Shown here: piece by piece, positions 1-8,904 of the stretch | Numbering within the stretch: position 1 is the stretch's first letter | Layout: each line of letters starts with the position of its first letter | Assembly (NCBI GenBank): GCA_047626155.1 | Contig: JBLHRR010000001.1 | Span: forward strand, 153,118 to 217,117 | Direction of reading: 5' to 3' | Length of the DNA stretch: 64,000 bases | Origin: CALGLS01 sp047626155 | GTDB lineage: Bacteria; Bacteroidota; Bacteroidia; Chitinophagales; Saprospiraceae | Notes under the pieces: generated by a model | Seen by the model: the letters and a program-made list of their open reading frames with translations, nothing else | Database searches by the model: none | What the model was told of the DNA's origin: nothing | Position numbers and translations under genes: made by a program

Positions 1-1509
1 TCTTGGAATATGATACTGAATGCGATCACTGGCCGAACCTTCTACGTTGTCGTCATCGTAATTAAAGTTGGGGTCCGTTAAGGCATTTCCTACAATTAAA
101 GTAGTGTCATAAACGGCGTGGCTTGTTGTGAAACCAATAGGTGGGAGGCGATTGTCTTTTAGCGAGTAAGCTGCTCTTTCCAATAGCGAAGTAAAGTTGC
201 CATTTACATCAGCTGGAACGATTTCGTAAATCTGCACTTGATCTTCTTGAGTGATGACATCGTAGTGCGGTTCAAAATAAGCATCATGACCTACTACTTC
301 AAAAGTATTAGTTTGTTGGCCGGAATGGAAAAGCGTATCGTCTTCGGTAGAGACCACCAGTAATTCAACAAAGGCCCTTCTGCTTGGATAGCCGGAAGGG
401 AATTTATGTCCCGCCTTATTTTTCACTTCGACTTCAACAAAAAGGCTGTCTTCTGTTGAATTGTCAAAATTCAATGCTAAGTCAATAGAACGATTTTGAA
501 GCATGTCAAAAGTTGAAGCGAGGGTTTCATTAAAATCCTGAGCGGTTGCTTTAATACCCAGTGCAACTCTATTGTTTCTCATCAGTTGTAACATCATTGT
601 GTTTCCACCTACGAGTTCATGTAGGCCATATGGAAATCGGGCTTGTAAAAAACTAAAATTATCTGATATAACAACAGAGTCTTCTATTTGCGGCATGTGG
701 CAGGATTGGCAACTGATATTATCGACATTGTATTGAGAGTTTAACCACTCGTGGTAAGTTGCTTGCTCTACATAGGTATCACCGTTAGGAGCACCAGTCG
801 CAGGATCAAAAGTCTCTGTAACTAAGGTGTGACAACCAGCGCAAATACCTGCATCGTGAATGCGTTCACTATAGGCCGGACTAAAGCCTACAAAGTCAGT
901 CATTGGTCCGCCAAAGGGAGTGAGGTAAGGTCCGTATTGTGCTCTGTTGATGGTATCGAAAATCATAGCACCTGAGTTCAAGTCACCTAAAGCAGTTTCA
1001 CTCATTTGGTGGCAAACCGCACAAGAAACACCATCCAACCCAATGGAATCTAACAATAAATCGTCGATGCCGTAGTGTGGATCGCCATGATATTTAGAGG
1101 TATAATTACCCATTGGTGCATGGCAAGTGGTACACTTATCCTCAGTCTCAGCTTTGAAGGCTGGGTGTGTTAAAGTTTCGTGGCTGACTTTGGCTCTCCA
1201 AAAAGGATCTCTAGCAGCGTTCGCCATCATGGAAGCAGCCCAATCGTCGTACATATTTACATCGTTGCCGTCATTGTCGTGCATGGCAAATCCCTGCGGG
1301 TCAGTAGAATGGCATCCATTACAATGGGCTGAAGTAGGGAAGTACTGAGACGAATCAACAGGGCTCATAACACTAGCTTTACGGAAGCTGTGCAATTCAG
1401 CTTCAGAGTGGTAAGCACGGACTTCATTGTTGAGTGGCATCAGGGCCATTCCAATGACAATTCCGAGTATTCCGCTTGCAAAAAGGATTGGGCGTATTGT
1501 TGAGGACAT
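1..1509 (-). CDS. Multiheme cytochrome c family protein (3' end outside window)
   Basis: The frame is open from an ATG at 1509-1507 to the window edge, so the C-terminus is missing; about 503 residues are visible. An N-terminal hydrophobic segment (about residues 4-22) looks like a signal peptide or anchor, placing the protein in the periplasm or outer envelope. Five haem c attachment motifs CxxCH follow: CNGCH (about 64-68), CTTCH (about 126-130), CAVCH (about 162), CAGCH (about 223) and CQSCH (about 267), with further His residues that could be distal ligands. After residue 280 no more motifs are seen, and the sequence looks like a beta-rich domain (GHKFPSGYPSRRAF and following). Multiheme cytochromes of this type carry electrons in respiration or in extracellular or nitrogen-oxide reduction. 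The exact partner cannot be told from the visible part. The start is the first ATG after upstream stops. Confidence 0.85.
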   Translation of the reverse strand, partial: MSSTIRPILFASGILGIVIGMALMPLNNEVRAYHSEAELHSFRKASVMSPVDSSQYFPTSAHCNGCHSTDPQGFAMHDNDGNDVNMYDDWAASMMANAARDPFWRAKVSHETLTHPAFKAETEDKCTTCHAPMGNYTSKYHGDPHYGIDDLLLDSIGLDGVSCAVCHQMSETALGDLNSGAMIFDTINRAQYGPYLTPFGGPMTDFVGFSPAYSERIHDAGICAGCHTLVTETFDPATGAPNGDTYVEQATYHEWLNSQYNVDNISCQSCHMPQIEDSVVISDNFSFLQARFPYGLHELVGGNTMMLQLMRNNRVALGIKATAQDFNETLASTFDMLQNRSIDLALNFDNSTEDSLFVEVEVKNKAGHKFPSGYPSRRAFVELLVVSTEDDTLFHSGQQTNTFEVVGHDAYFEPHYDVITQEDQVQIYEIVPADVNGNFTSLLERAAYSLKDNRLPPIGFTTSHAVYDTTLIVGNALTDPNFNYDDDNVEGSASDRIQYHIPR

Positions 1510-2167
1510 ATGAAATTCTTATTAACGATAGATGAATAATTAGTACTGATAACTACTAGTGATCACAAAATCCTATTTTTTTGTTGGAATGGCAAACGAA
1601 GAGGCTGTTTTTGGTGGTTTTGCTTAGTGGAAGGCAGACGATATTGGGGACTGCTTTTAAGTGATGTCTATTTTATTGATTTTTTGTAGCATCATATCTC
1701 TAAGGTTAATGATTTGATAATAACATGGATGGCCTTAACAGGCCTCTGCCCTTGTCAGAGTCGCACCATTTATGATGGGGAACAATTGCAGCTAAAATAC
1801 AAAATTGAACCAATCGGTGATATAATTTGGCGTCTACCCGATAAGGGGTATTATATTTAAACAATTGAATATCAATACATTATAAGTATTTCAACTTTTT
1901 GTATTTGTTAAAAAGGGACTGGTTTAACATTTTTTCAAAGGAACAATTCATTTCTAGTTCCTTTATGATTATATTAGCTGAGTGATATTAATTATTATAC
2001 TGCCACCAAGGGCTCCCATCCTAAACCGACTCATTATAATGGCTTTACCTTAAGGACTTTTTAAAAGTAACATAGTGTTTATGCTATTATTATCTGGTTC
2101 CTTACCCTCCTAGACCTTTTTGTACTAATGATTTACAAGCTACTGCTGTGAATACAAATATATTGTT
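1510..2167. other. Intergenic region without recognised gene
   Basis: This 658-base gap lies between the divergent cytochrome and TPR genes. It is AT-rich and full of stops in all frames, apart from short shadow ORFs. It should hold promoters for both genes, but I see no clean TTG-N19-TAnnTTTG match. No tRNA-like cloverleaf and no strong hairpin were found. Confidence 0.5.
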
Positions 2168-3109
2168 ATGGAAAAAAGAGAAGCTATAGAAGTGTTGGAG
2201 AAAATTGCGAATGAAGGATACTATCAGGTCATATGGGAAGGCTATGAATGGTATAAAGACCAATTGCTGCCTGCATTGGAATTCGCATCGCAATCGCCAA
2301 TAATTTATTCTTCCCTATTGGCGGAGAATTGGCATTCCTTGGGCTGGACTTTCTATGAATTGGATGCGCCCCTAAAAGCTATTGAGTGTTATCGAAAAGC
2401 CATTTACTACGATAATGATCACAGTGAATCTTATAGAGAATTGGCCAACTGTATGCACAAAACTGGTGATTATAAAGGTGCCCTAGTTTTTGTAATCAAA
2501 GCCCGTTCAATGGATCCGGATGACGACTTTGCAATAGAGCAGCAAGAAGAAATTGAAAATAGCTTCGATCAGCGAGAAGCATCGCTATATGGAAAGGGAG
2601 ACTTAATATGGGAATGTGGTGAATTACTAGCGGATGAAAAGTTTGAAGAAGTATTTACTAAATTAAAAGGAAGAAGAAAGACAGATTATTTAATGTTGCG
2701 AGCACGTTGTTATTCTGCACAGAAAGAGAATGCAAAGTTTTTAAATACCCTGCGTCGAATTCACGCAGCGGGTAATTTTTTCGATTGGTCATACCAAGAT
2801 TGGTTTTATCTTAATCCTTATGTTTACCAAATCAAAGAATTTTGGGAAGTGATGCTGGACCTGGTACCGTTAATGGCTTCTGAATCCGTGTTTGAATCCT
2901 ATCAAACCTTATTTGATAAACAACAGGGGCATATTGCCAATCAAATACGGAGAGAGGTCGTTTGTCGTTTCCATATTCATCGGATTGACCGAAATGCGGA
3001 AGAGATATTAGCCTTACATGAGGATTATCCAGAATGGAAAGAACTGAAAGAGGTGGCTAATGAACTGATGCCTCCAGGGATGGGGCGATCAGCTTCTCAG
3101 GGTTATTAA
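2168..3109 (+). CDS. Tetratricopeptide-repeat protein, cytoplasmic
   Basis: This 313-residue protein has no signal peptide or membrane segment. TPR units are readable at about residues 55-125: an aromatic-rich helix with WHSLGWTFYEL, then AIECYRKAIYYD, then the next unit ESYRELANCMHKTGDYKGALVFVIKARSMDP. The latter two follow the canonical W/L/G/Y/A/F/A/P pattern of TPR pairs. The remainder (about 130-313) is helical and rich in W, Y and charged residues, with weaker repeats. TPR domains mediate protein-protein contacts; no catalytic motif is visible, so no specific role is assigned. It stands alone and is followed by a strong hairpin terminator at 3137-3173. The ATG at 2168 is the first possible start and is followed by a natural-looking N-terminus (MEKREAIEVLEK). 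Confidence 0.8.
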   Translation: MEKREAIEVLEKIANEGYYQVIWEGYEWYKDQLLPALEFASQSPIIYSSLLAENWHSLGWTFYELDAPLKAIECYRKAIYYDNDHSESYRELANCMHKTGDYKGALVFVIKARSMDPDDDFAIEQQEEIENSFDQREASLYGKGDLIWECGELLADEKFEEVFTKLKGRRKTDYLMLRARCYSAQKENAKFLNTLRRIHAAGNFFDWSYQDWFYLNPYVYQIKEFWEVMLDLVPLMASESVFESYQTLFDKQQGHIANQIRREVVCRFHIHRIDRNAEEILALHEDYPEWKELKEVANELMPPGMGRSASQGY

Positions 3110-3136
3110 ATCAAAATTAAAATGTAAATTAAAATC

Positions 3137-3173
3137 AAAACCTTCTAACGTGGAAATCACGTTAGAAGGTTTT
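3137..3173. terminator. Perfect 16-bp hairpin, bidirectional terminator
   Basis: The arms 3137-3152 and 3158-3173 are perfect reverse complements (AAAACCTTCTAACGTG and partner) around a 5-nt loop. The arms begin with AAAA and end in TTTT, so the stem can serve both strands. It sits 28 nt after the TPR gene and before the oppositely oriented CotH-like remnant, as expected for a shared terminator. Confidence 0.85.
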
Positions 3174-3203
3174 GACTTTAAACCATAGTCCTGATGGGAC
3201 GGC

Positions 3204-3638
3204 CTATGTTAGCGAAGGACGGAGTCCATCATATCCTAAAACAAAATAATTCATTATGACAATTTCCATGAATGCTGGGGGAGAGGAGGCTGTGCTACAA
3301 TCGTAATTCGTACCCTCCAAATCACTTTGCAGATTAGGAATTCTATCTTCAATGAAAACTTTTAATTGAGGAATGGAAGTCCCATTGGCCAGACCACCAT
3401 AGCAAATGTCATATTCAAAATGGGCAGTGGTGAAAATGTACTTGGGATCGTCATAAATAGCATCTCTGATAAGTGCTGCTTGATCGTCGATTATTGGATA
3501 GATTCTATCTGTTGTAAAGTTATTGTCGAGAATGTCAAAAACACGTTGAATCTCTTCTTGGAATTCTGAATTACTACTTTGACTGTGTAAGTTTATTGTT
3601 GAAAGCAGAAGTAATAGGAAGGCTAATCGTTTTTGTAT
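3204..3638 (-). pseudogene. CotH-kinase-like C-terminal remnant with signal peptide, no standard start codon
   Basis: On the minus strand a 144-codon frame runs from 3638 to a TAG at 3206-3204. It begins with a typical Bacteroidota signal peptide (KRLAFLLLLLSTINLHSQ), but its first possible codon is ATA; the frame is closed upstream by TAA and has no early ATG, GTG or TTG. The mature part resembles the C-terminal end of CotH-family proteins: a pattern of LIRDAIYDDP, then an F..AHFE stretch, then IPQLKVFIEDRIPNLQSDLEG-like sequence (LK.FI..R....Q..L). CotH proteins normally have several hundred residues with a kinase-like core; here the signal peptide is joined almost directly to the last 120 residues. 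The likely reading is an internally deleted, start-less pseudogene. An active small protein using an ATA start is possible but less likely. The CotH match is by pattern memory only. Confidence 0.5.
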
Positions 3639-3810
3639 GGCTTCAGTTTAAGGTATAATCGTAGTCTTTTTTGAAGAATACTTCCTAATCGAATGTAGTG
3701 ACTGTTTTAGGCTTTAGTTAAACTAAGTTGGTCTTCGTTTGATGGATGACTTTTTTTCATGGTAGTGCTGCTCAAAAAGAGTAAAGGCCCGTAAAACGAT
3801 TATAATCAGA

Positions 3811-3864
3811 CAGAGGACACAGAGCTTTCGCGCGGAAAATAACGCGTTAGCTCTGTGCTCTTTG
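3811..3864. repeat. Imperfect inverted repeat of the 'cacagag' intergenic family
   Basis: The arms 3811-3832 and 3843-3864 are near reverse complements (CAGAGGACACAGAGC.. and GCTCTGTGCTCTTTG) with a short spacer. The same CACAGAG-rich arms recur at 60847-60921. It lies in the 307-base gap between the CotH remnant and the metalloprotease 3' end, which otherwise shows nothing recognisable. It could act as a terminator for the minus-strand remnant or as a REP-like element. Confidence 0.6.
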
Positions 3865-3946
3865 TGGTCTTTATGTGGGCAATCACTCTAAATCGGTTTG
3901 CTCGCTTTCGCACAAGTATTACCGATAAAAGAGCAGTCGTAACAAC

Positions 3947-6433
3947 CTACTTCCCTGGGTTCAAAATATGCTCAATTCGGCCCACTAAATCCTCTAAATG
4001 GTATTTTCCAGCGGTACTTTTTTGTCTACTTACAGAAGAGTTCAACTCTCCCTGTAAGGTTTTCAAGGTTCCTCTGGCAATGGCTTTAATGCTGGATTGG
4101 TCATACTGATTGTCTTCCAACTTTATTAGCTCTGCCATTCGATCAACGAAACCACGTTGTAAATTCTTTCTAAAGTTGTCTACTTCAGAACCTGTTTTCA
4201 GCTCAGAGAAAACGGAAGCTTTTGTACCGTCAAATAAATCCAACAATGTAAATACATTTCCGTTTTCGTTTCCATTCCCATATAACGCTTCTGCTTCGTC
4301 GAGGCGGATTAGGCGGCCTTTATCAAAAAGCTGTGCCAGTGCTCTTCCCTGGAAACGTCGCATTCTATTCATCGCTCCAACTGGTTCAATCTTTTGTAAA
4401 ATCTCTTTGTCCAATAACCAACTTGGTGTTTGCAATGCTTGCTTATCCATCCAAGCCATTGCCCGAAGCTGAGTTTCCTTATCTACAGGAGTATAGACGA
4501 CTCCTTCCTGTTCTGTTGTTTTTGCTTGCTCAATTACACCTCCAATATTTGTAGCAACGTGGCGAATGAATTTCCCCATTTGTCCATATATAGCATCATA
4601 CATTTCATCGAGTTGTGCATAGTCATTTCCTTCCCCAGCTTCTTCAGACCACCTAACTAAATTTGGAACAATTCTCTTTAGATTTTCAATACCATAATCG
4701 CCAGAGCGCATAGCATCGTCACCAAGGTCTTCGGTCTGTGCCGTTGGATCAAAAGTATTAAAACGCTGACGTCCGAAGTGGAAAGCGGGATCATTTGCTC
4801 TTTCTTTTACCCATGCATTCAAGGTTGCTTTTTCTTCGTCTGCTGACTTCGCACCACGTACCAATTTGTAACCATAAATGATTGACCAAACATCGTATTC
4901 CCCAATCATAGGGTAGAAATTTGTAACGCCATCACCCGGTTGAGCAATGTGGTTGAAACGGGCATAGTCCATTATCGAAGGAGCCGTTCCATGCGTAGCA
5001 GTGAAAGTTGGAGAGCGAAGTGAATCAACAGGATAAGCAATACTGGAGCCCATGTTATGTGGAAGTCCAAGCGTATGTCCAACCTCATGAGCTGCCACAA
5101 AACGAATGAGCTGGCCCATTAATTCATCATCGAATTTTACCTTCTGAGCTGCTGGATTACTAGCTGCAGTTTGAGTCATAAACCAATTTCGCAAAAGCTT
5201 TTGAATGTTGTGATACCAGATGATATCAGATTCTAAAATTTCGCCTGTTCTTGGATCATGAACATGAGGTCCCATGGCGTTTTGAATATCAGTAGTTACA
5301 TATCGGAGCGTGGAAAACCGAGTGTCTTCTGCCGACCATTCTGGGTTCTCTTCGATTGAAGGAGGTCTTTTTCCAACGATGGCATTTTTGAAGCCTGCAG
5401 CTTCGAACGCTGGTTGCCAATCGTTGATCCCTTGTATGATGTAAGGAATCCATTTTGTCGGTGTTCCTGGATCGATGTAATAGACAATTTGTTTTTTAGG
5501 TTCAACTATTTCTCCTTGGAAGTAAGCTTCTTCATCTTTTGGCTCGAGTCTCCATTTCGTAATGTAATTTTTACGTTCGGTAAAATGAGCATCTGAACTA
5601 TAGTCTGTTTGAGAAATAGAAAAGTAGCCTACCCGTTCATCAAGATATCGAGGCTGCATCGGCTCTTCTGGTAAAACAATGAAGGACTGATTCATTTCTA
5701 CAGAAAGCGTCTGCGTAATGTTATTATCGGGTAGTTTTTTCCCTTTGTAAGTAAGGATGTGTCGAACTTCTACATTGTTTGGAAAGGATTTCATGCTGCT
5801 AATCATGGAGCGACTACCGTCTAGGCCAGAAATTTCAAAGTTCTTTCTTTGACGGCTACTCATCGCACCAATCATTGGAATGTCTTTGGCGAAGAGAGGG
5901 GAGACCTCGAAAACGTAAGCTGTAGAATCTTTGTTATAAGCTGCGAGGTCGAAGGCGGCTACAATTGGTTCAAAGTTATTGTTCCGCAATGATTTATAAA
6001 TCGGGTCTTCCTCAGAGGCCACTGAATTGTAGCTAACAGAACGAAGTAAAATCTGTTCGTCTTTCAGTTGCCATCGGATGACTTGCTGTGGACGTGATTT
6101 TACTCCAGCGCCTCCAAAATTCAGGTTTTTTACAAAACCAGATATTCTACTAACCACCATGATTTCTCTTTCTAGAATCTCCTTTGATATTTCAAAGTAT
6201 TGCTTCGAGCCTACTTTATGAACCGTAAAAAGGCCTTCGTCAGAAATGGCATCTTCGGTGATGATGTCTTCATATGGTTTTACTTTGCTGTCTTTGTCTT
6301 TCTTCTTTTTGTCTCCCATTTCAATGGAAGGCTTCTTCTTTTTCTTCCTTTTGAATATTTGAGCGCTGACTTCTGGTGTAAAAGCAGAAAGCATGAAGAT
6401 AGTCAGCAAGAGTAGTGTTATTTTTTTGTGCAT
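3947..6433 (-). CDS. Secreted zinc-dependent metalloprotease (gluzincin/metzincin-like, DUF5117/DUF4953 type)
   Basis: This 828-residue protein starts with a signal peptide (residues 1-24, ending VSAQ), followed by a striking Lys-rich stretch (FKRKKKKKP..KKKKDKDSK). The N-terminal half matches the domain that precedes the peptidase in this Bacteroidota family. The zinc site is HEVGHTLGLPH at 449-459 (His449, Glu450, His453, His459), followed by a Met-turn-like PSIMDY at about 488. A helical C-terminal domain of about 300 residues follows. No T9SS sorting domain is seen, so it probably stays periplasmic or is anchored otherwise. It begins 17 nt downstream of the 332-residue outer-membrane protein gene on the same strand, so the two are probably co-transcribed from the promoter near 7490. 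Substrate unknown. Its length is normal for the family. Confidence 0.9.
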   Translation of the reverse strand: MHKKITLLLLTIFMLSAFTPEVSAQIFKRKKKKKPSIEMGDKKKKDKDSKVKPYEDIITEDAISDEGLFTVHKVGSKQYFEISKEILEREIMVVSRISGFVKNLNFGGAGVKSRPQQVIRWQLKDEQILLRSVSYNSVASEEDPIYKSLRNNNFEPIVAAFDLAAYNKDSTAYVFEVSPLFAKDIPMIGAMSSRQRKNFEISGLDGSRSMISSMKSFPNNVEVRHILTYKGKKLPDNNITQTLSVEMNQSFIVLPEEPMQPRYLDERVGYFSISQTDYSSDAHFTERKNYITKWRLEPKDEEAYFQGEIVEPKKQIVYYIDPGTPTKWIPYIIQGINDWQPAFEAAGFKNAIVGKRPPSIEENPEWSAEDTRFSTLRYVTTDIQNAMGPHVHDPRTGEILESDIIWYHNIQKLLRNWFMTQTAASNPAAQKVKFDDELMGQLIRFVAAHEVGHTLGLPHNMGSSIAYPVDSLRSPTFTATHGTAPSIMDYARFNHIAQPGDGVTNFYPMIGEYDVWSIIYGYKLVRGAKSADEEKATLNAWVKERANDPAFHFGRQRFNTFDPTAQTEDLGDDAMRSGDYGIENLKRIVPNLVRWSEEAGEGNDYAQLDEMYDAIYGQMGKFIRHVATNIGGVIEQAKTTEQEGVVYTPVDKETQLRAMAWMDKQALQTPSWLLDKEILQKIEPVGAMNRMRRFQGRALAQLFDKGRLIRLDEAEALYGNGNENGNVFTLLDLFDGTKASVFSELKTGSEVDNFRKNLQRGFVDRMAELIKLEDNQYDQSSIKAIARGTLKTLQGELNSSVSRQKSTAGKYHLEDLVGRIEHILNPGK

Positions 6434-6450
6434 GTTTGTTAAGGTGTTTT

Positions 6451-7449
6451 TTATTTTAATTGGTAATTTGTGATTCTGTGGCTGTCAAATCTGAAACCGA
6501 CACCGAATTCGATTATAGTACCTTGTGTTTCTTTTTCAGATAATTGAATAAGACGAATGCCTAGGTGTAAGTTTAAATTGAGACGATGTATATATTTTTT
6601 AGTTTTGTTTAATTCGAATATTTCATAGTTCAGGTTTATGGGGTAATAGAAAAGTAAGCCAGCGTTCCAGCCGTTAAAAGATACAACGTTATCCACATCT
6701 CTCTCTGTTACATCCTGATAAGCAAAATTGAATTCAAGCTGAGCACTAATTTTTCTAAATTTCTTTCCAATTAGTAAGCCGCCATAAACAGATTGTTGCC
6801 AATCCTCTTGTTCTTCAATTGAGGAAATTGGATAGTTTTGTTTTAACTTGCTGCTGTAAAAACCAAAATCAAGACCTAGTTGAATTTCGTTCCTGATTGA
6901 CCATATGAAGTCAGATTTAACCCCAATGCCCACTCCAATATAATCAGCCGGATTATCTAGATGGTGATTAATTATAACTCCAAGGTAATATTCAAAACCA
7001 CTTTTTTTCTCTTCTATAAACTTAAAGTCACTGGACTGAAGTTTCTTGTATTCAATAGAAGGAACATATCCAGTCCCAGTGCTCGTCATCTCATAAGTTG
7101 GATAAATCAATTGCAAAAAATACAAACTCTCTTTTGCTACTCCATTTTTAATTTTCGGATTAAATTCAGGGAGTCTATTCGTACATTGCTTAAGACTATC
7201 TAAAATGATCTGATTTTTCAAACCATTGACTTCTTCTAAAACAGCCCTTCCTGATTCGCTAAGCGTAAAAATCAACTCCAGTTCCTTTCCTTCCAATTCC
7301 GCTCTTTGCCCCTTTGTAAAATCAATTCTATAAAATTCAAGAGCCAACGCATTTACGCTTTTAGGAGCACTAGCATCTTGGTCAATCAGCTGAGCAAAGC
7401 TCGAATTAAAAGTAAATAGTAGTAAAACTAATGTTATTAATTTGTACAT
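6451..7449 (-). CDS. Putative outer-membrane beta-barrel protein, uncharacterised
   Basis: This 332-residue protein has a signal peptide (about 1-19, ending SFAQ) and a short helical region with charged residues (about 30-115) that resembles a periplasmic domain. From about residue 145 the sequence has alternating hydrophobic/polar strands rich in aromatic residues and Gly (GVGIGVKSDFIWSIRNEIQLGLDFGFY; LGIRLIQLSEKE; IIEFGVGFRFD), as expected for an outer-membrane barrel. I do not recognise a named family. It is the first gene of a likely two-gene unit with the zinc metalloprotease downstream (17-nt gap), which suggests a shared envelope function. The start ATG lies about 35 nt after the predicted transcription start. 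Confidence 0.7.
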   Translation of the reverse strand: MYKLITLVLLLFTFNSSFAQLIDQDASAPKSVNALALEFYRIDFTKGQRAELEGKELELIFTLSESGRAVLEEVNGLKNQIILDSLKQCTNRLPEFNPKIKNGVAKESLYFLQLIYPTYEMTSTGTGYVPSIEYKKLQSSDFKFIEEKKSGFEYYLGVIINHHLDNPADYIGVGIGVKSDFIWSIRNEIQLGLDFGFYSSKLKQNYPISSIEEQEDWQQSVYGGLLIGKKFRKISAQLEFNFAYQDVTERDVDNVVSFNGWNAGLLFYYPINLNYEIFELNKTKKYIHRLNLNLHLGIRLIQLSEKETQGTIIEFGVGFRFDSHRITNYQLK

Positions 7450-7489
7450 GATTATCCTTTAGTTTAGTCGAAATAGCTTTTTTGTGGCG

Positions 7490-7497
7490 CAAATTTA
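7490..7497 (-). promoter_or_regulatory. Bacteroidota -7 element for the outer-membrane protein/metalloprotease unit
   Basis: On the minus strand the sequence reads TAAATTTG, an exact TAnnTTTG match. It would give a leader of about 35 nt to the ATG at 7449. No clear TTG element is seen 19 nt upstream, so the assignment rests on the -7 box and position only. Confidence 0.45.
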
Positions 7498-7653
7498 AGA
7501 AAAAAAAGCCTTACAGATAAAAAAAGAAAGTCTGTGATATATCATAAAGAGTGGAATTTCTGATTTGAAGCGTCAATTTATAGGAAAGGTAACCTCAACG
7601 GCACAAAGGGACTGTGATTATCTCACCCCTTTGCAGGGGCGAAGTACAAAAGA

Positions 7654-7671
7654 ATAGGACTTTAGCCCTAT
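7654..7671. repeat. Short palindrome ataggacttYagYcctat, copy 1
   Basis: ATAGGACTTTAGCCCTAT is a near-perfect palindrome. A second copy, ATAGGACTTCAGTCCTAT, is at 42371-42388. Both are intergenic and preceded by a GTA..AAAGA-like stretch, so they probably belong to one dispersed repeat family. This copy lies 6 bases upstream of the hppD -33 box. Confidence 0.5.
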
Positions 7672-7675
7672 GGAA

Positions 7676-7707
7676 TTTTGTGTTCCAAGAAAATCCCATT
7701 ATATTTG
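7676..7707 (+). promoter_or_regulatory. Promoter of hppD
   Basis: TTTTG at 7676-7680 (TTG at 7678-7680), a spacer of exactly 19 nt, and TATATTTG at 7700-7707 fit the Bacteroidota major sigma consensus TTG-N19-TAnnTTTG perfectly. The start of transcription would be near 7712, giving a leader of about 53 nt. The rest of the 315-base gap holds only the short palindrome at 7654. Confidence 0.8.
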
Positions 7708-7764
7708 TTATGACAACTATTAATAAAGCAACAATATTAATCAGATTTCATATTTAATTTAATT

Positions 7765-8904
7765 ATGACAAAGAATACAGAAAAACTCGACCTCCCTAAA
7801 TTGCATGAAGATGCAGCGGATTTCATGCCTATAAACGGTACGGATTACCTCGAATTTTACGTAAGTAACTCCAAGCAAGCGGCACATTTCTACTGCTCTG
7901 CTATGGGTTTCAATGCTTTAGCGAAAGCTGGATTGGAAACAGGTTCAAGGGATCAAGAATCCTATGTCGTAGTGCAGGACAAGATCAGATTGGTCTTGAC
8001 TTCTCCGCTTAGAAGTGGGACTGATATTGGAAGACATATTGATAAGCACGGTGATGGTGTAAAAGTAAATGCCCTTTGGGTAGACGATGCTACCTATGCC
8101 TATAATACTGCGATGGAAAGAGGAGCTAAATCATATATGGAGCCGACAGTAGAAGAGGATGCGAACGGAAAAGTGGTTCGCTCTGGGATTTATAGCTACG
8201 GAGAAGTAGTACATATTTTTGTGGAAAGAAAGGACTACAATGGTACTTTCTTGCCAGGTTATGCAAAATGGGATATGCATTACAAGCCAGAATCTGTAGG
8301 TTTGAAATTTGTAGACCACATGGTTGGAAATGTAGAATTGGGTCGAATGAATTACTGGGTAGACTTTTACGAAAAGGTAATGGGCTTCACTCAGATTTTA
8401 TCTTTTGACGACAATGATATTTCTACTGAATTTACGGCTTTGATGAGTAAGGTGATGAGTAGTGGGAATGGGAGGATTAAATTTCCAATTAATGAACCTG
8501 CTCCAGGATTGAAAAAATCTCAGGTGGATGAATACCTCGAATTCTATGAAGGAGAAGGCGTTCAGCACATCGCACTTGCTACAGATGATATTATTAAAAC
8601 GGTTACGGAGTTGAGGGATCGTGGAATTGAATTCTTAAATATTCCGGATTCTTATTATGACATGTTAGTAGAACGAGTTGGTGAAATAGATGAAGATCTA
8701 GCCCCACTTCGTGATTTGGGAATACTTGTAGATCGTGATGAGGAAGGTTATTTGCTACAGATTTTCACTAAGACCGTTCAGGCTCGTCCAACTATGTTTT
8801 TTGAAATCATTCAAAGAAAAGGCGCGCAGTCTTTCGGTAAAGGAAACTTTAAGGCTTTGTTCGAAGCAATTGAGCGTGAGCAGGAGTTGAGGGGGACACT
8901 TTAA
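7765..8904 (+). CDS. hppD: 4-hydroxyphenylpyruvate dioxygenase
   Basis: This 379-residue cytoplasmic enzyme converts 4-hydroxyphenylpyruvate to homogentisate with O2 and Fe(II) in tyrosine catabolism. Two vicinal-oxygen-chelate domains are visible: the N-terminal one starts at TDYLEFYVSNSKQAAHFY (about 26-43), the C-terminal one at LKFVDHMVGNVELGRM (about 180-195). The iron ligands are the expected His in VDHMV (about 185), His in QHIAL (about 268) and Glu in FFEIIQR (about 347). The family C-terminal signature (SFGKGNFKALFEAIEREQ) is intact. Length is normal for HPPD. It stands alone behind its own consensus promoter; no other homogentisate-pathway gene is in the window. Confidence 0.97.
   Translation: MTKNTEKLDLPKLHEDAADFMPINGTDYLEFYVSNSKQAAHFYCSAMGFNALAKAGLETGSRDQESYVVVQDKIRLVLTSPLRSGTDIGRHIDKHGDGVKVNALWVDDATYAYNTAMERGAKSYMEPTVEEDANGKVVRSGIYSYGEVVHIFVERKDYNGTFLPGYAKWDMHYKPESVGLKFVDHMVGNVELGRMNYWVDFYEKVMGFTQILSFDDNDISTEFTALMSKVMSSGNGRIKFPINEPAPGLKKSQVDEYLEFYEGEGVQHIALATDDIIKTVTELRDRGIEFLNIPDSYYDMLVERVGEIDEDLAPLRDLGILVDRDEEGYLLQIFTKTVQARPTMFFEIIQRKGAQSFGKGNFKALFEAIEREQELRGTL

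Noticed and set aside
1731..1830. Possible tRNA or small RNA in the first intergenic region
   Set aside because: No cloverleaf with T-loop GGTTC/GATCC pairing could be folded by hand, and no terminator follows.
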